Shown here piece after piece: positions 41,566 through 49,458 of a DNA stretch of 64,000 bases. The stretch's first letter is position 1, and the number at the start of each line of letters is the position of its first letter. A program made the translations under genes and the position numbers. This stretch comes from Verrucomicrobiota bacterium (GTDB lineage: Bacteria > Verrucomicrobiota > Verrucomicrobiia > Opitutales > Opitutaceae): the NCBI GenBank assembly GCA_023432225.1, contig JAEYUW010000020.1:62001-126000 (forward strand). Direction: 5' to 3'. The notes under the pieces are model-generated. The model saw only the letters and a list, made by a program, of their open reading frames with translations, was not told where the DNA came from and made no database searches.

Positions 41566-42525
41566 TTAGGATTGGTTCGCCCAGTCTTTGGGTTTCAGGA
41601 AAACGTCGTAGAGCCGCGCTTCGGGCGTATCGGGTTTCGGTTGGAAATCGTAGCGCCACGTGACGAGCGGCGGGAGCGACATGAGGATGCTCTCGGTGCG
41701 ACCGCCGCTTTGCAGGCCGAAGTGCGTGCCGCGGTCCCAGACGAGGTTGAACTCCACGTAGCGGCCGCGGCGATAGAGTTGGAAATCGCGTTCGCGTTCG
41801 CCGAACGGCGTCGCTTTGCGGCGCTGCACGATCGGCACGTAGGCTTTCAGGAAGGCGTCGCCGACGCTGCGCAGGAACGCGAAGCTGCCGTTGGCGCCGA
41901 GGGCGTTGAAGTCGTCGAAGAAGAGGCCGCCCACGCCGCGCGGTTCGTTGCGGTGTTTCAGGAAGAAGTAGTCGTCGCACCACTGCTTGAAGCGCGGATA
42001 AAGATCGGCCCCGTGCGGGAAACAGGCGTCGCGGGCCACGCGGTGCCAGTGCACGCAGTCCTCCTCGAAACCGTAATAGGGCGTGAGATCGAAGCCGCCG
42101 CCGAACCACCACGTGGAATTTTCGATTTTGGATTCTCGATTTTCGATTCCCGAGCTGCTGACTTCGGCCGGGTCGCCGGCGCAGAAGAAGCGCACGTTCA
42201 TGTGGCTCGTGGGCACGTAAGGGTTACGCGGGTGGATGACCAGCGAAACGCCCATCGCGTGGAACGGCTTGCCGGCGAGCTCCGGGCGGTGCGCGGTGGC
42301 GGAAGGCGGGAGCGATTTGCCGGCGACGTGCGAGAAATTTACTCCGGCTTTCTCGAAGACCGCGCCGTTCTCCAACACGCGCGAGCGACCGCCGCCGCCT
42401 TCGGGACGCGACCAGCGATCCTCGCGAAACTCGCCGCCATCGTCCTCGCGTTCGAGCGTTTGGCAGATGGTGTCTTGGAGGGCGAGGAGGTAGCTGCTGA
42501 CGGCGTTGAGATCGGGAACGGACAT
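41566..42525 (-). CDS. hemF: Oxygen-dependent coproporphyrinogen III oxidase
   Basis: 319 residues. Active-site regions AMGVSLVIHPRNPYVPTSHM, WWFGGGFDLTPYYGFEED and GRYVEFNLVWDRGTHFGL are intact. It converts coproporphyrinogen III to protoporphyrinogen IX using oxygen. Between MNVRFF and WWFGGG there is an extra, AT-rich stretch (GIENRESKIEN, about residues 126-136) that normal HemF lacks; see findings. First gene of the heme cluster on the minus strand. Confidence 0.95.
   Translation of the reverse strand: MSVPDLNAVSSYLLALQDTICQTLEREDDGGEFREDRWSRPEGGGGRSRVLENGAVFEKAGVNFSHVAGKSLPPSATAHRPELAGKPFHAMGVSLVIHPRNPYVPTSHMNVRFFCAGDPAEVSSSGIENRESKIENSTWWFGGGFDLTPYYGFEEDCVHWHRVARDACFPHGADLYPRFKQWCDDYFFLKHRNEPRGVGGLFFDDFNALGANGSFAFLRSVGDAFLKAYVPIVQRRKATPFGERERDFQLYRRGRYVEFNLVWDRGTHFGLQSGGRTESILMSLPPLVTWRYDFQPKPDTPEARLYDVFLKPKDWANQS
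42118..42150. repeat. AT-rich direct repeat inserted in hemF
   Basis: Tandem-like units of TCGATTTT/TCTCGATTTTCGATT inside the hemF reading frame. Composition is far below the GC of the surrounding gene. Confidence 0.6.
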
Positions 42526-42677
42526 GCGTGGAATAGGTTAAGAAAGCCGACCGCGGACGGCGGGCAACAACCTTATCCGATGGTAGCTCAGCCGTGGGCG
42601 GAGGTGCCGCGCAGGAGTTGGCGGGATTCGCGCGCGGTTTGTTGGGGGGCGGGGGTCTGAACGTTTGCCGCGTTCGA

Positions 42678-42704
42678 GTCGCCGCTGGGACAGCGGCGAC
42701 CACC
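42678..42704. repeat. Palindromic repeat, GTCGCCGCTG family (copy 2)
   Basis: Same core as at 38889-38931 (TCGCCGCTG-GGAC-AGCGGCGACC, then ACCT). It lies upstream of the His-rich transporter gene. Confidence 0.7.
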
Positions 42705-42734
42705 TCGAACAGCAATCGGCTGCGAGCGCTTGAC

Positions 42735-42749
42735 GACTTTGCTAAAGTC
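42735..42749. promoter_or_regulatory. Candidate operator: GACTTT-N3-AAAGTC
   Basis: A 6-3-6 inverted repeat 52 bases before the ATG of the His-rich transporter. It overlaps a TTGACG that could be a -35 element (42730-42735). A local regulator site for metal is plausible; no regulator is identified. Confidence 0.3.
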
Positions 42750-42801
42750 CAAGGTCGACAGTCCCAACCCGGGGCGATTCGCTCAACCCTCCGCTTCACT
42801 C

Positions 42802-43515
42802 ATGCTCGCCACTCTTGCCGTGACCGGCTTCACGGTCGCCTTCTTTCACGCTGCGATTCCGACGCACTGGCTGCCGTTCGTGCTCGTGGCGCGGGCGCGC
42901 GGCTGGACGCGGGGCAAGACGTTCACGGTTTCGATGGCGGCGGGGCTCGGGCATGTGCTGCTGACCAGTCTGCTGGGCTTGGGCATCGCGTGGCTCGGGC
43001 TGCAACTGGACGAGCATTTCGGAGAGATGTTCAATCGCGTCGCGGGCGGCGCGCTGTTGGTGATCGCGGGGTGGTTCTTCTGGCGACAAGTGCGCGGCGG
43101 CGTGTTGCATCACCACGCGGGCGGTCGTCACGAGGAGTCCGAGCACTGCGGCCACGCGGACGATCACACGCATATGGAGGAGGAACTTGCCGACACGAAA
43201 CTCGTGTCGCGCCAGGCGGGCGATTGGGCGGCGATCAGCGGGTTGTTCATGATGCTGACGCTGTCGCCGTGCGAGGGTTTCCTGCCGGTGTATCTCTCCG
43301 GCGTGCACTACGGTTGGCGCGGGTTCGTCGTGCTAAGTGGCATCCTCGCAGCGGGCACGCTGATCGGCATGCTGCTGTTCACCTGGCTGACGTTGGTGGG
43401 TTTTTCGAAATTGCCGCTGCAAAAACTGGAACGTTACGAGGCGGCGTTGCTGGGGATGATTTTCGCGGTGCTCGGGTTGATGATGATCTTCCTCGAGCAC
43501 GGGCACGGGCATTGA
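42802..43515 (+). CDS. His-rich membrane transporter-like protein (UreH/NicO-DsbD-like)
   Basis: 237 residues from ATG 42802; an upstream extension to 42730 has no support. Six membrane helices in two sets of three. The first helix carries FFHAAIPTHWLPF, and helix 4 carries LSPCEGFLPVYL, both typical of the UreH/CcdA/NicO-like superfamily. A cytoplasmic or periplasmic loop holds HHHAGGRHEESEHCGHADDH, and the C-terminus is EHGHGH, as in nickel/cobalt/zinc transporters. Metal (Ni, Co, Zn) handling is inferred; the exact family is uncertain. Confidence 0.75.
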   Translation: MLATLAVTGFTVAFFHAAIPTHWLPFVLVARARGWTRGKTFTVSMAAGLGHVLLTSLLGLGIAWLGLQLDEHFGEMFNRVAGGALLVIAGWFFWRQVRGGVLHHHAGGRHEESEHCGHADDHTHMEEELADTKLVSRQAGDWAAISGLFMMLTLSPCEGFLPVYLSGVHYGWRGFVVLSGILAAGTLIGMLLFTWLTLVGFSKLPLQKLERYEAALLGMIFAVLGLMMIFLEHGHGH

Positions 43516-43526
43516 GGAGCGTGTGG

Positions 43527-43596
43527 CGTAGCAGCCGACGTGAGGAGGCTGTAGAGCCGCGTCGTAGGCACCAGCCTCCTCACGTCGGCTGCTACG
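43527..43596. repeat. Long perfect inverted repeat, GTAGCAGCCGACG family
   Basis: 25-bp perfectly complementary arms (left begins CGTAGCAGCCGACGTG, right ends CGTCGGCTGCTACG) around a 20-base loop. It starts 12 bases after the transporter stop, between two convergent genes. Confidence 0.85.
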
Positions 43597-43626
43597 AAGT
43601 GTGGACGCGCGGAGCGTGAGGGGGGC

Positions 43627-43651
43627 GTTGCGCGGCAAGCGCGCAACCTAC
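43627..43651. repeat. Short palindrome, GTTGCGCG family
   Basis: GTTGCGCG-GCAAG-CGCGCAAC followed by CTAC. Related copies at 19184 and 62087. Confidence 0.65.
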
Positions 43652-43681
43652 CACGGGACGCGACGCTCTCGGCCGACGCGC

Positions 43682-45010
43682 TTACTCGAATTGCTTCACC
43701 GGCTGGCCGGTGATCGCGTCCTTGTAGATTTCGCCGCCCTTCATCACGAAATCGATTTTCTCGAGCACGATGACATCGGTGAGCGGGTCGCCTTTGACGG
43801 CGATGAGGTCGGCGTAGAAACCAGGTGCGATCTGGCCGACCTTGGTTGGCCAGCCGAGTAGATCGGCAGCGTGCACCGTCGCGGCTTGGATCGCCTGGAG
43901 CGGCGTCATGCCCCATTTCACCATGTGGAAGAACTGCTTTCCGTTCCAGCCGTGCGGATAGACGCCCGAGTCGGTGCCGTAGGCGATTTTGCAACCAGCC
44001 TTCACGGCCTTCTGGAAGTTCTCGCGCTGCGTGCGGCCGACCTTGCGCTCTTTCTCGATGATTTTGTCCGGGTAGCCCATGCGCGAATACTCGGCGAGGA
44101 TGTAGTCATCGTTGTAGATGTCGGGCACGAGGTAGGTGCCGCGCTCCTTGGCGAGCGCGATGCCTTCGTCGTCGATGAAACTCGCGTGCTCGATCGAGGC
44201 GACGCCGGCGCGGATCGCCATCTTGATGCCTTCGGTGCCGTGAGCGTGCGCGGCAACCTTGCGGCCCCAGAGTGCGGCTTCCTCGACGATGGCCTTCATC
44301 TCGTCGAGCTGGTATTGCGGCGCGCCGACGGATTCCTCTTCGGACAACACGCCGGCGGTCGCGAGCATCTTGATGACGTCGGCGCCGTATTTGATGTTCT
44401 CGCGAACCTTCTTGCGGACGGCATCGACGCCGTCGGCCACGCCGTTGATGTCACCCTCGAAACGCACGTAAGGCGACATGCCGTTGAGGTCGCCGTGGCC
44501 GCCGGTGGCGCTGAGCGACGGGCCGCTGGCCTGCATGCGTGGGCCCGCGACTTGCCCTTTCTCGATGGCGCGGCGCAGGGCGAAGTCGACGTAGTTGCCG
44601 CCGCCGACGTTGCGGATGGTGGTAAAGCCGGCGAGCAGCGTGCGGCGCGCATAGAGGTGCGCGGTGGTCGCTTCGTCGATCGGGCTCTTGCGGAAGATGT
44701 CCTCGTAGAAATTCTCCGGCTGACTCGTCACGTGCGTGTGGCAATCGATCAGCCCGGGCAGCACGGTGGCGTTGCCGAGGTCGATGACGCGGGCGTCCGC
44801 GGGCAAGGTCGTCGCGGCCAGCGCGCTCACGGCCGAAATCTTGTCGCCGGTGAGGGTGATGATCTGGTCCTGCAGGACGGTGCCGGACTGCGGGTCGATG
44901 AGGCGGGCGGCCTTGACGTAGACGGTCGTGGGAGCGGTGGCCGTTTTCGCTTCGGAAGCGAAGGCGGCGGCGCACATCGCCGCGAACAGGGGTAGGAGAC
45001 GACGAAGCAT
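43682..45010 (-). CDS. Secreted amidohydrolase (imidazolonepropionase/prolidase-like)
   Basis: 442 residues from ATG 45010, with a signal peptide (MLRRLLPLFAAMCAAAFASEA). Metal site: HTH in PGLIDCHTHVTSQ, Lys-equivalent DVIKMLATAGV, His in VAAHAHGTEG, His in IEHASFID, and Asp in YGTDSGVYPHG. This is the pattern of periplasmic Xaa-Pro dipeptidase/imidazolonepropionase-like amidohydrolases. They hydrolyse peptides or cyclic amides; the substrate here is unknown. The open frame continues to 45088, but the signal peptide fixes the start. Confidence 0.88.
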   Translation of the reverse strand: MLRRLLPLFAAMCAAAFASEAKTATAPTTVYVKAARLIDPQSGTVLQDQIITLTGDKISAVSALAATTLPADARVIDLGNATVLPGLIDCHTHVTSQPENFYEDIFRKSPIDEATTAHLYARRTLLAGFTTIRNVGGGNYVDFALRRAIEKGQVAGPRMQASGPSLSATGGHGDLNGMSPYVRFEGDINGVADGVDAVRKKVRENIKYGADVIKMLATAGVLSEEESVGAPQYQLDEMKAIVEEAALWGRKVAAHAHGTEGIKMAIRAGVASIEHASFIDDEGIALAKERGTYLVPDIYNDDYILAEYSRMGYPDKIIEKERKVGRTQRENFQKAVKAGCKIAYGTDSGVYPHGWNGKQFFHMVKWGMTPLQAIQAATVHAADLLGWPTKVGQIAPGFYADLIAVKGDPLTDVIVLEKIDFVMKGGEIYKDAITGQPVKQFE

Positions 45011-45157
45011 GCGCGGAGCGAAGCGGAATTCGCCGAGGTGGCAAGCGGGGAGGGCGGGAGCACGGCGACGCATGGACGAGCGCCGCAACGGAGTCTCGGC
45101 GGGCTCAGCGGCGCCGCCCGACCTGAGCCGGAACGTTGCAGTCGGTCCGCTGGTTGA

Positions 45158-45246
45158 TGTAGGGCCTCACCTTGTGTGAGGCCTTGGCTACGCGCCGAGC
45201 ACGAGCCACGCTCGCACGTCAGGCTCGACACAAGGTCGAGCCCTAC
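45158..45246 (-). repeat. REPIN-like element, TGTAGGGCTCGAC family (copy 2, inverted)
   Basis: Hairpin arms are the exact reverse complement of the element at 19242-19333; the 38-base spacer is unrelated. It lies in the gap between two minus-strand genes. No gene was seen in 45011-45307 apart from this element. Confidence 0.85.
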
Positions 45247-45307
45247 GATCACCAAACGGCTCCCCACGGTTCATTCGAAAATTTTTTCCCGTTCGCATGT
45301 TTCCGCC

Positions 45308-45892
45308 TCAGGGCGGGGGCGGGCGGTCGCCGGCGGCGCGGGCGCTGGTCTCCGCATCGAGGATTTCGCGGAGCTTCACGATCATCGGATGCCCGGCGGT
45401 GTAGGCCTGGCCGTAGGGCAGGTTGAAGGCGTAGTCGAACGTCGCCGGGTTGCGGCCTTGGTTGTGCTGGAGGATCGTCTCGAGCTTGTCGAAGGCCTTG
45501 ACGAATTTCGCCTCCGGCGTGGCGGCGGCGTTGTATTCGTCGAACAACGCCACGAGGTTCATGCGCACTGACTCGGGCGCGTCACCGATCAGTTCCAACA
45601 AGTCGCGGCGCTCTTGCTCGTGCTTGGGCGGCGCGCCGACTTGCAACACGGCGGAGATGTCGCCGCTGATCGCTTCGCCGAGGTCGTGCACGAGCGCGAT
45701 GGCGAGCACGCGTTCGAAATTCAGCTCCGGGAACCACGGCTTCACGCTCAGCGCGAAGAGGCACAGCCGCCACGTGTGCTCGGCGGTGCTTTCCTGTTTT
45801 CCTTCCGAGGTCCACGAGGTGCGCGTGACGGTTTTCAGGCGTTCGGCGCGACGCAGGAAATTCAGCAGGCCGTGGATCTCAGCGGGAGTCAT
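45308..45892 (-). CDS. HD-domain hydrolase (YfbR-like 5'-nucleotidase type)
   Basis: 194 residues from ATG 45892. HD motif residues: His in ESTAEHTWRLCLF, His-Asp in IALVHDLGEAISGD, and Asp in KAFDKLETILQHN. The order and spacing match the HD_3/YfbR group, which dephosphorylates deoxynucleoside monophosphates. Size is normal (190-200). Pro-rich end. It follows the kinase gene by 43 bases on the same strand. Confidence 0.88.
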   Translation of the reverse strand: MTPAEIHGLLNFLRRAERLKTVTRTSWTSEGKQESTAEHTWRLCLFALSVKPWFPELNFERVLAIALVHDLGEAISGDISAVLQVGAPPKHEQERRDLLELIGDAPESVRMNLVALFDEYNAAATPEAKFVKAFDKLETILQHNQGRNPATFDYAFNLPYGQAYTAGHPMIVKLREILDAETSARAAGDRPPPP

Positions 45893-45935
45893 GCGGGCAC
45901 GATTGCGAGCGCGGTCACGCGCGGCAATCGCCGAG

Positions 45936-47969
45936 TCAGGCCGCGGTGGACGGCGGCGCTCCGATCGGCAACTCGACGGTAAACACGCTGCCGCCTTCCG
46001 GTGGGCACGCGACGTTGATGGTGCCGCCGTGCAGCCGCACGAGGTCGTGGGCGAGGGAAAGTCCGAGTCCGACCGTGGATTCTCCACCCGTCGGGCGGGC
46101 GGTGAGCCGGGAGAACGGTTTGAACAAATGCGGCAACTCCGCCGACGGAATGCCCGGCCCGCGATCGCGCACGGTCAGGCGGACGGCGGTCGCGGCACGT
46201 TCCAACGCGATCGCGATCGGTGCGCCGCGCGGGGAATACTTGATGGCGTTGCTGACGAGATTGGTGACGACTTGCGCGAGACGGCTGGCGTCGCCCTCCA
46301 GCACGCCGGCGTCGCGCGACCCGGAGACAAATTCCAGCGTCTGCGCCTTGGCGCGGGCGGCGGACTCGAGTTGGCCGAGCGTCGCGCGCACGATCTCGGC
46401 GAGGTCGACGGGCGTGCGGTGCAGTTCCAGTCGGCCGACTTCGAGGGCGGCAGCGTCGAGCAGGTCCTGGGCAAGCGAGGAGACGCGCTGCGTCTCGGCG
46501 GCAATGACGTCGAGGTTGGCCGCGATCGTGCGAGGGTCGCGTTCGTGGCGGGATTCCTCGACGAAATGCAGGACGTTGTGGAGCGGGCCGCGGATGTCGT
46601 GCGACACCATGTTCACGAGGCGCGACTTCAGGGCGCCGGCGTGCTCGGCGGCCTCCTTGGCGGCGTGGGTCTCGGCCAGGATGCGCTGCTCGGCGCGGCG
46701 TTGTGTGCGGACGCGGCTGGCGACCGAAAACGCGAGCACGGCGCCGAGGCCGAGGATCGCGAGCAGCGTGGCGCGTTGCCAGCGGACGGAGCTGAGTGCC
46801 GCCGCGCGCTCGGCTTTCTCGCGTTGCAGGGTTTCGATTTCGTGCTGCCGGCGCTCGGCGTCGAACTGCGCCTGAAGGGTGTCGAGCCGCTGGCGCGAGC
46901 GTTCGCCGACCGCGTCGCTGTGGGCGGCGGCAGCCTTGCGCTCCCACTCGAGGGCGGCGCGGAAATCGCCTTGGGTTTCGTGGAAGGCGGCGTAGGCGCG
47001 CGCGGCGCGTTCGCGCATCGTGGCGCTGGCGAGCGACTCGGCCAGCTGGCGCGCGGACTCGATTTGCGCGAGCGCTTCGTGCGGGCGTTTCAGCTGCAGG
47101 AGAGCGGTGGCGTAGGTGAGGCGGGCGTTGGCGAGGTTGCGTTTGAGGTTCAGTTTCGCGTGACCGGCGATGGCTTGCTCGATCTCGACGATGGCGTCGG
47201 CGGGGCGGCCTTCGACGACGGCGAGCTCGGCGAGATTTTGGTGCGAGTCGGCAATGCCGCGCGTGTCGGCGCCGCTGGCCAGGCGGAGCGCGAGGGCCTG
47301 TTCATGGTAGCGGTGGGCGGCGGGAAAATCCTTCGCATTGACGGCGAGGACGCCGAGGTTGTTGAGCACGGACGCGAGGACACGCTGGTCGCTGGTGCGC
47401 TCGGCGTGCTGACGCGCGGTTTCATACGCCGCGCGGGCGCGCACCGCATCCCCGCCGTCGGCATAGGCAACGCCCATGGCGGAGTAGACGCGGGCGAGGA
47501 AGACGCGATCTCCGCGCGCTTCGGCCAAGGGCGTGAGCTCGCGGTAGGTGTCGAGCGCGGCGGGGAAGTTGGCGAGGCTGCCTTGCGTCCAGCCCACGAT
47601 CAGCAGCGCGTCGGCGCGCAGGGCATCGTCACCGAGGGCGCGGGCGCGTTGGACCGCGCTGTTCGCGAGCGCGAGGGCGGCGGCGTAGTGGCCGCGTCGA
47701 CGTTCGAGGGCCGCGATGCGGATATCAGCGCGGATCTGGTCGGGTGGGGCGAGGGCGGCTTGGCGGGCTTGCTGTGCGTAGTCCCAGGCGCGTTGCATGT
47801 CGTCGCCTTCGATCTCGCTCGAAAGTTGGACCAGCACCGCGGTGCGTTCGGCGGGAGCGGCGTTGCGCAGTTGCTTCTCGAGTGCGGCGAGACGATTTGC
47901 CTCCGCAGCCGCCGCGGCCGTGCCGACGAAAAGCGCGAGCGCAAAAGCGAGCCTGGGCCAGCGAGGCAT
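45936..47969 (-). CDS. Sensor histidine kinase with periplasmic TPR domain
   Basis: 677 residues from ATG 47969. Signal peptide (LAFALALFVGTAAAAAEA), about seven to eight TPR units over residues 25-400 (for example IADSHQNLAELAVVEGRPAD), one membrane helix (ATLLAILGLGAVLAFSVASR), a short coiled coil, HisKA with His in MVSHDIRGPLHNVLHF, and HATPase (N-box VSNAIKYSPRGA; G-box VGLGLSLAHDLV). No receiver domain and no adjacent regulator gene, so its partner is unknown. TPRs suggest that it senses a protein. The frame is open to 48149, but the signal peptide supports the chosen start. Confidence 0.9.
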   Translation of the reverse strand: MPRWPRLAFALALFVGTAAAAAEANRLAALEKQLRNAAPAERTAVLVQLSSEIEGDDMQRAWDYAQQARQAALAPPDQIRADIRIAALERRRGHYAAALALANSAVQRARALGDDALRADALLIVGWTQGSLANFPAALDTYRELTPLAEARGDRVFLARVYSAMGVAYADGGDAVRARAAYETARQHAERTSDQRVLASVLNNLGVLAVNAKDFPAAHRYHEQALALRLASGADTRGIADSHQNLAELAVVEGRPADAIVEIEQAIAGHAKLNLKRNLANARLTYATALLQLKRPHEALAQIESARQLAESLASATMRERAARAYAAFHETQGDFRAALEWERKAAAAHSDAVGERSRQRLDTLQAQFDAERRQHEIETLQREKAERAAALSSVRWQRATLLAILGLGAVLAFSVASRVRTQRRAEQRILAETHAAKEAAEHAGALKSRLVNMVSHDIRGPLHNVLHFVEESRHERDPRTIAANLDVIAAETQRVSSLAQDLLDAAALEVGRLELHRTPVDLAEIVRATLGQLESAARAKAQTLEFVSGSRDAGVLEGDASRLAQVVTNLVSNAIKYSPRGAPIAIALERAATAVRLTVRDRGPGIPSAELPHLFKPFSRLTARPTGGESTVGLGLSLAHDLVRLHGGTINVACPPEGGSVFTVELPIGAPPSTAA

Positions 47970-48037
47970 GCGCGCAACGTAGGAGCCGTCGCCGGCGGCG
48001 CGCAACGGCAGATTAAGGCAATTCGCCAGGAAAAGGC

Positions 48038-49082
48038 TCAGCGCTTGTCGCCGAACGTGTGCCGGGCGACGAGCGCGGCGCCGATCGCTTGGGACAACTC
48101 GCCGAGGGTAGCTGCGACGATTTTCAAGCCGGTCCGCTGCGGTTCCCACAGATAGGGCTCGGCCGCCTCGCGGATGCCGGTGAGGTAGCGATGGCGGAAC
48201 TCCGGGGTCGTGGCGCCGGGGTCGATCAGTCCGCCGCCGATGACGACGTATTCGGTGTCGAGCGCCATCAGGAGGTTCGCGACATGCAAGCCGAGCGCGC
48301 GGGCTTGGAAATCGAAGATCGCGAGCGCGAGTTCGTCGCCCTTCTGCGCCAGCGTGCGCAATGAGAGGGCTTTTTCTTTGTCGGGCGCGGACGATTTGGC
48401 GAGCGGGTGCTCGGGATATTGCTTGAGGAACTCAGCGAGCAGTTGCGGCAGACCGGAGATTGTCGTGTAGGCCTCGACGCAACCCCAGTCGCGACCGCAG
48501 CCGCAGGCGAAGGGGCGAATACCGCCGAGCAGATGCAGCGGCGCGGGCATGTGGCCGCCTTCCATGCCGGAGAGCGTGTCGCCATCGAGGGGGACGCCTT
48601 CGGGGCTGACGTAAGCCGCGCCCAAGCCGGAGCCGGGAGCGAGCATGAGGACGCCGGCCTTGCGGCCGCCGGTCACGCGATGTGCCTCGCCGACGCCGCC
48701 GAAATTACCGTCGTTGCCGACGACGAGCGGGATGGCGCGGCCGGCCGCCTGCGCGAGCGCGGTGGCGTAGTCTGCGTGAAAATTCCAGCCGTGGAAACTC
48801 GCGGGCAGATTGGCGGCCTTGCCCATGATGCCGTAACTGAGATACGGCCCCGGCAGCGCGAGGCCGACGGCGCGCACGTTGGCCCAAGTGTAACCGTGAT
48901 CGGCGAGAAAGCCGGCGGCGCCCTCGACCCAGCCGTTCACGACGGCCGCGGTGCCGGCCTGCGAGTTCGTGGAGCTCTGTCGGAGCTGCTGCGAAATGAT
49001 CGTGCCGTCGGCAAGAATGCCGCCGGTCTTTGACGTCGTGGCGCCGCTGTCGGTGCCGAGAAAGACTTGGGGGGAGGTCATT
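48038..49082 (-). CDS. ROK-family sugar kinase
   Basis: 347 residues from ATG 49082. Phosphate-1 loop FLGTDSGATTSKTGG, catalytic Asp in VGNDGNFGGVGE, and the ROK zinc signature FACGCGRDWGCVEAY. The phosphate-2 region is LMLAPGSGLGAAYV. ROK kinases phosphorylate glucose, N-acetylglucosamine or related sugars; specificity is not determinable. No HTH domain, so it is not a ROK repressor. Confidence 0.9.
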
Positions 49083-49133
49083 GGGGGTAGTTGAGCTGAC
49101 GGGAGCGAAGCGCGCAATCTTGCGCTGCGTATA

Positions 49134-49388
49134 TCAATGCTGGCAGACGCGCGCGGGATTGAGGGTGAAGCCTTCCTCGGTGCCGACGAACTTGCCGCGA
49201 TCCGCGAGGAAATTCACCAGCTCACGCGCGGTCATGCCCTCGGCAGAGCAAGTGTGGAAACGCGCGGCGGCGCCGAAGCGCTCGGCGATGAAGGAAGCGA
49301 GGCTGTCGCGCGTGAAAAGGAGGCCCGACGCCTGCATGGCGTCCATGACTTCGTGCCCGTGGATACTCGGAGTCGAGGTGGAGTGCAT
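49134..49388 (-). CDS. YecH-like metal-binding protein (DUF2492)
   Basis: 84 residues. Closely follows YecH: SIHGHEVMDAMQ, FGAAARFHTCSAEGMTA, and the terminal NPARVCQH. The conserved HTC and terminal CQH, with the N-terminal HGH, are likely metal ligands. The cellular role is unknown. It stands alone between the ROK kinase and the PDZ protein. Confidence 0.88.
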   Translation of the reverse strand: MHSTSTPSIHGHEVMDAMQASGLLFTRDSLASFIAERFGAAARFHTCSAEGMTARELVNFLADRGKFVGTEEGFTLNPARVCQH

Positions 49389-49458
49389 CGCCCATTCAAG
49401 CAGGCGAGCGCGGCGGCGGCTGCGCGCGCTTTGCCGACCGCTGGCGGAATTTTGCGGG

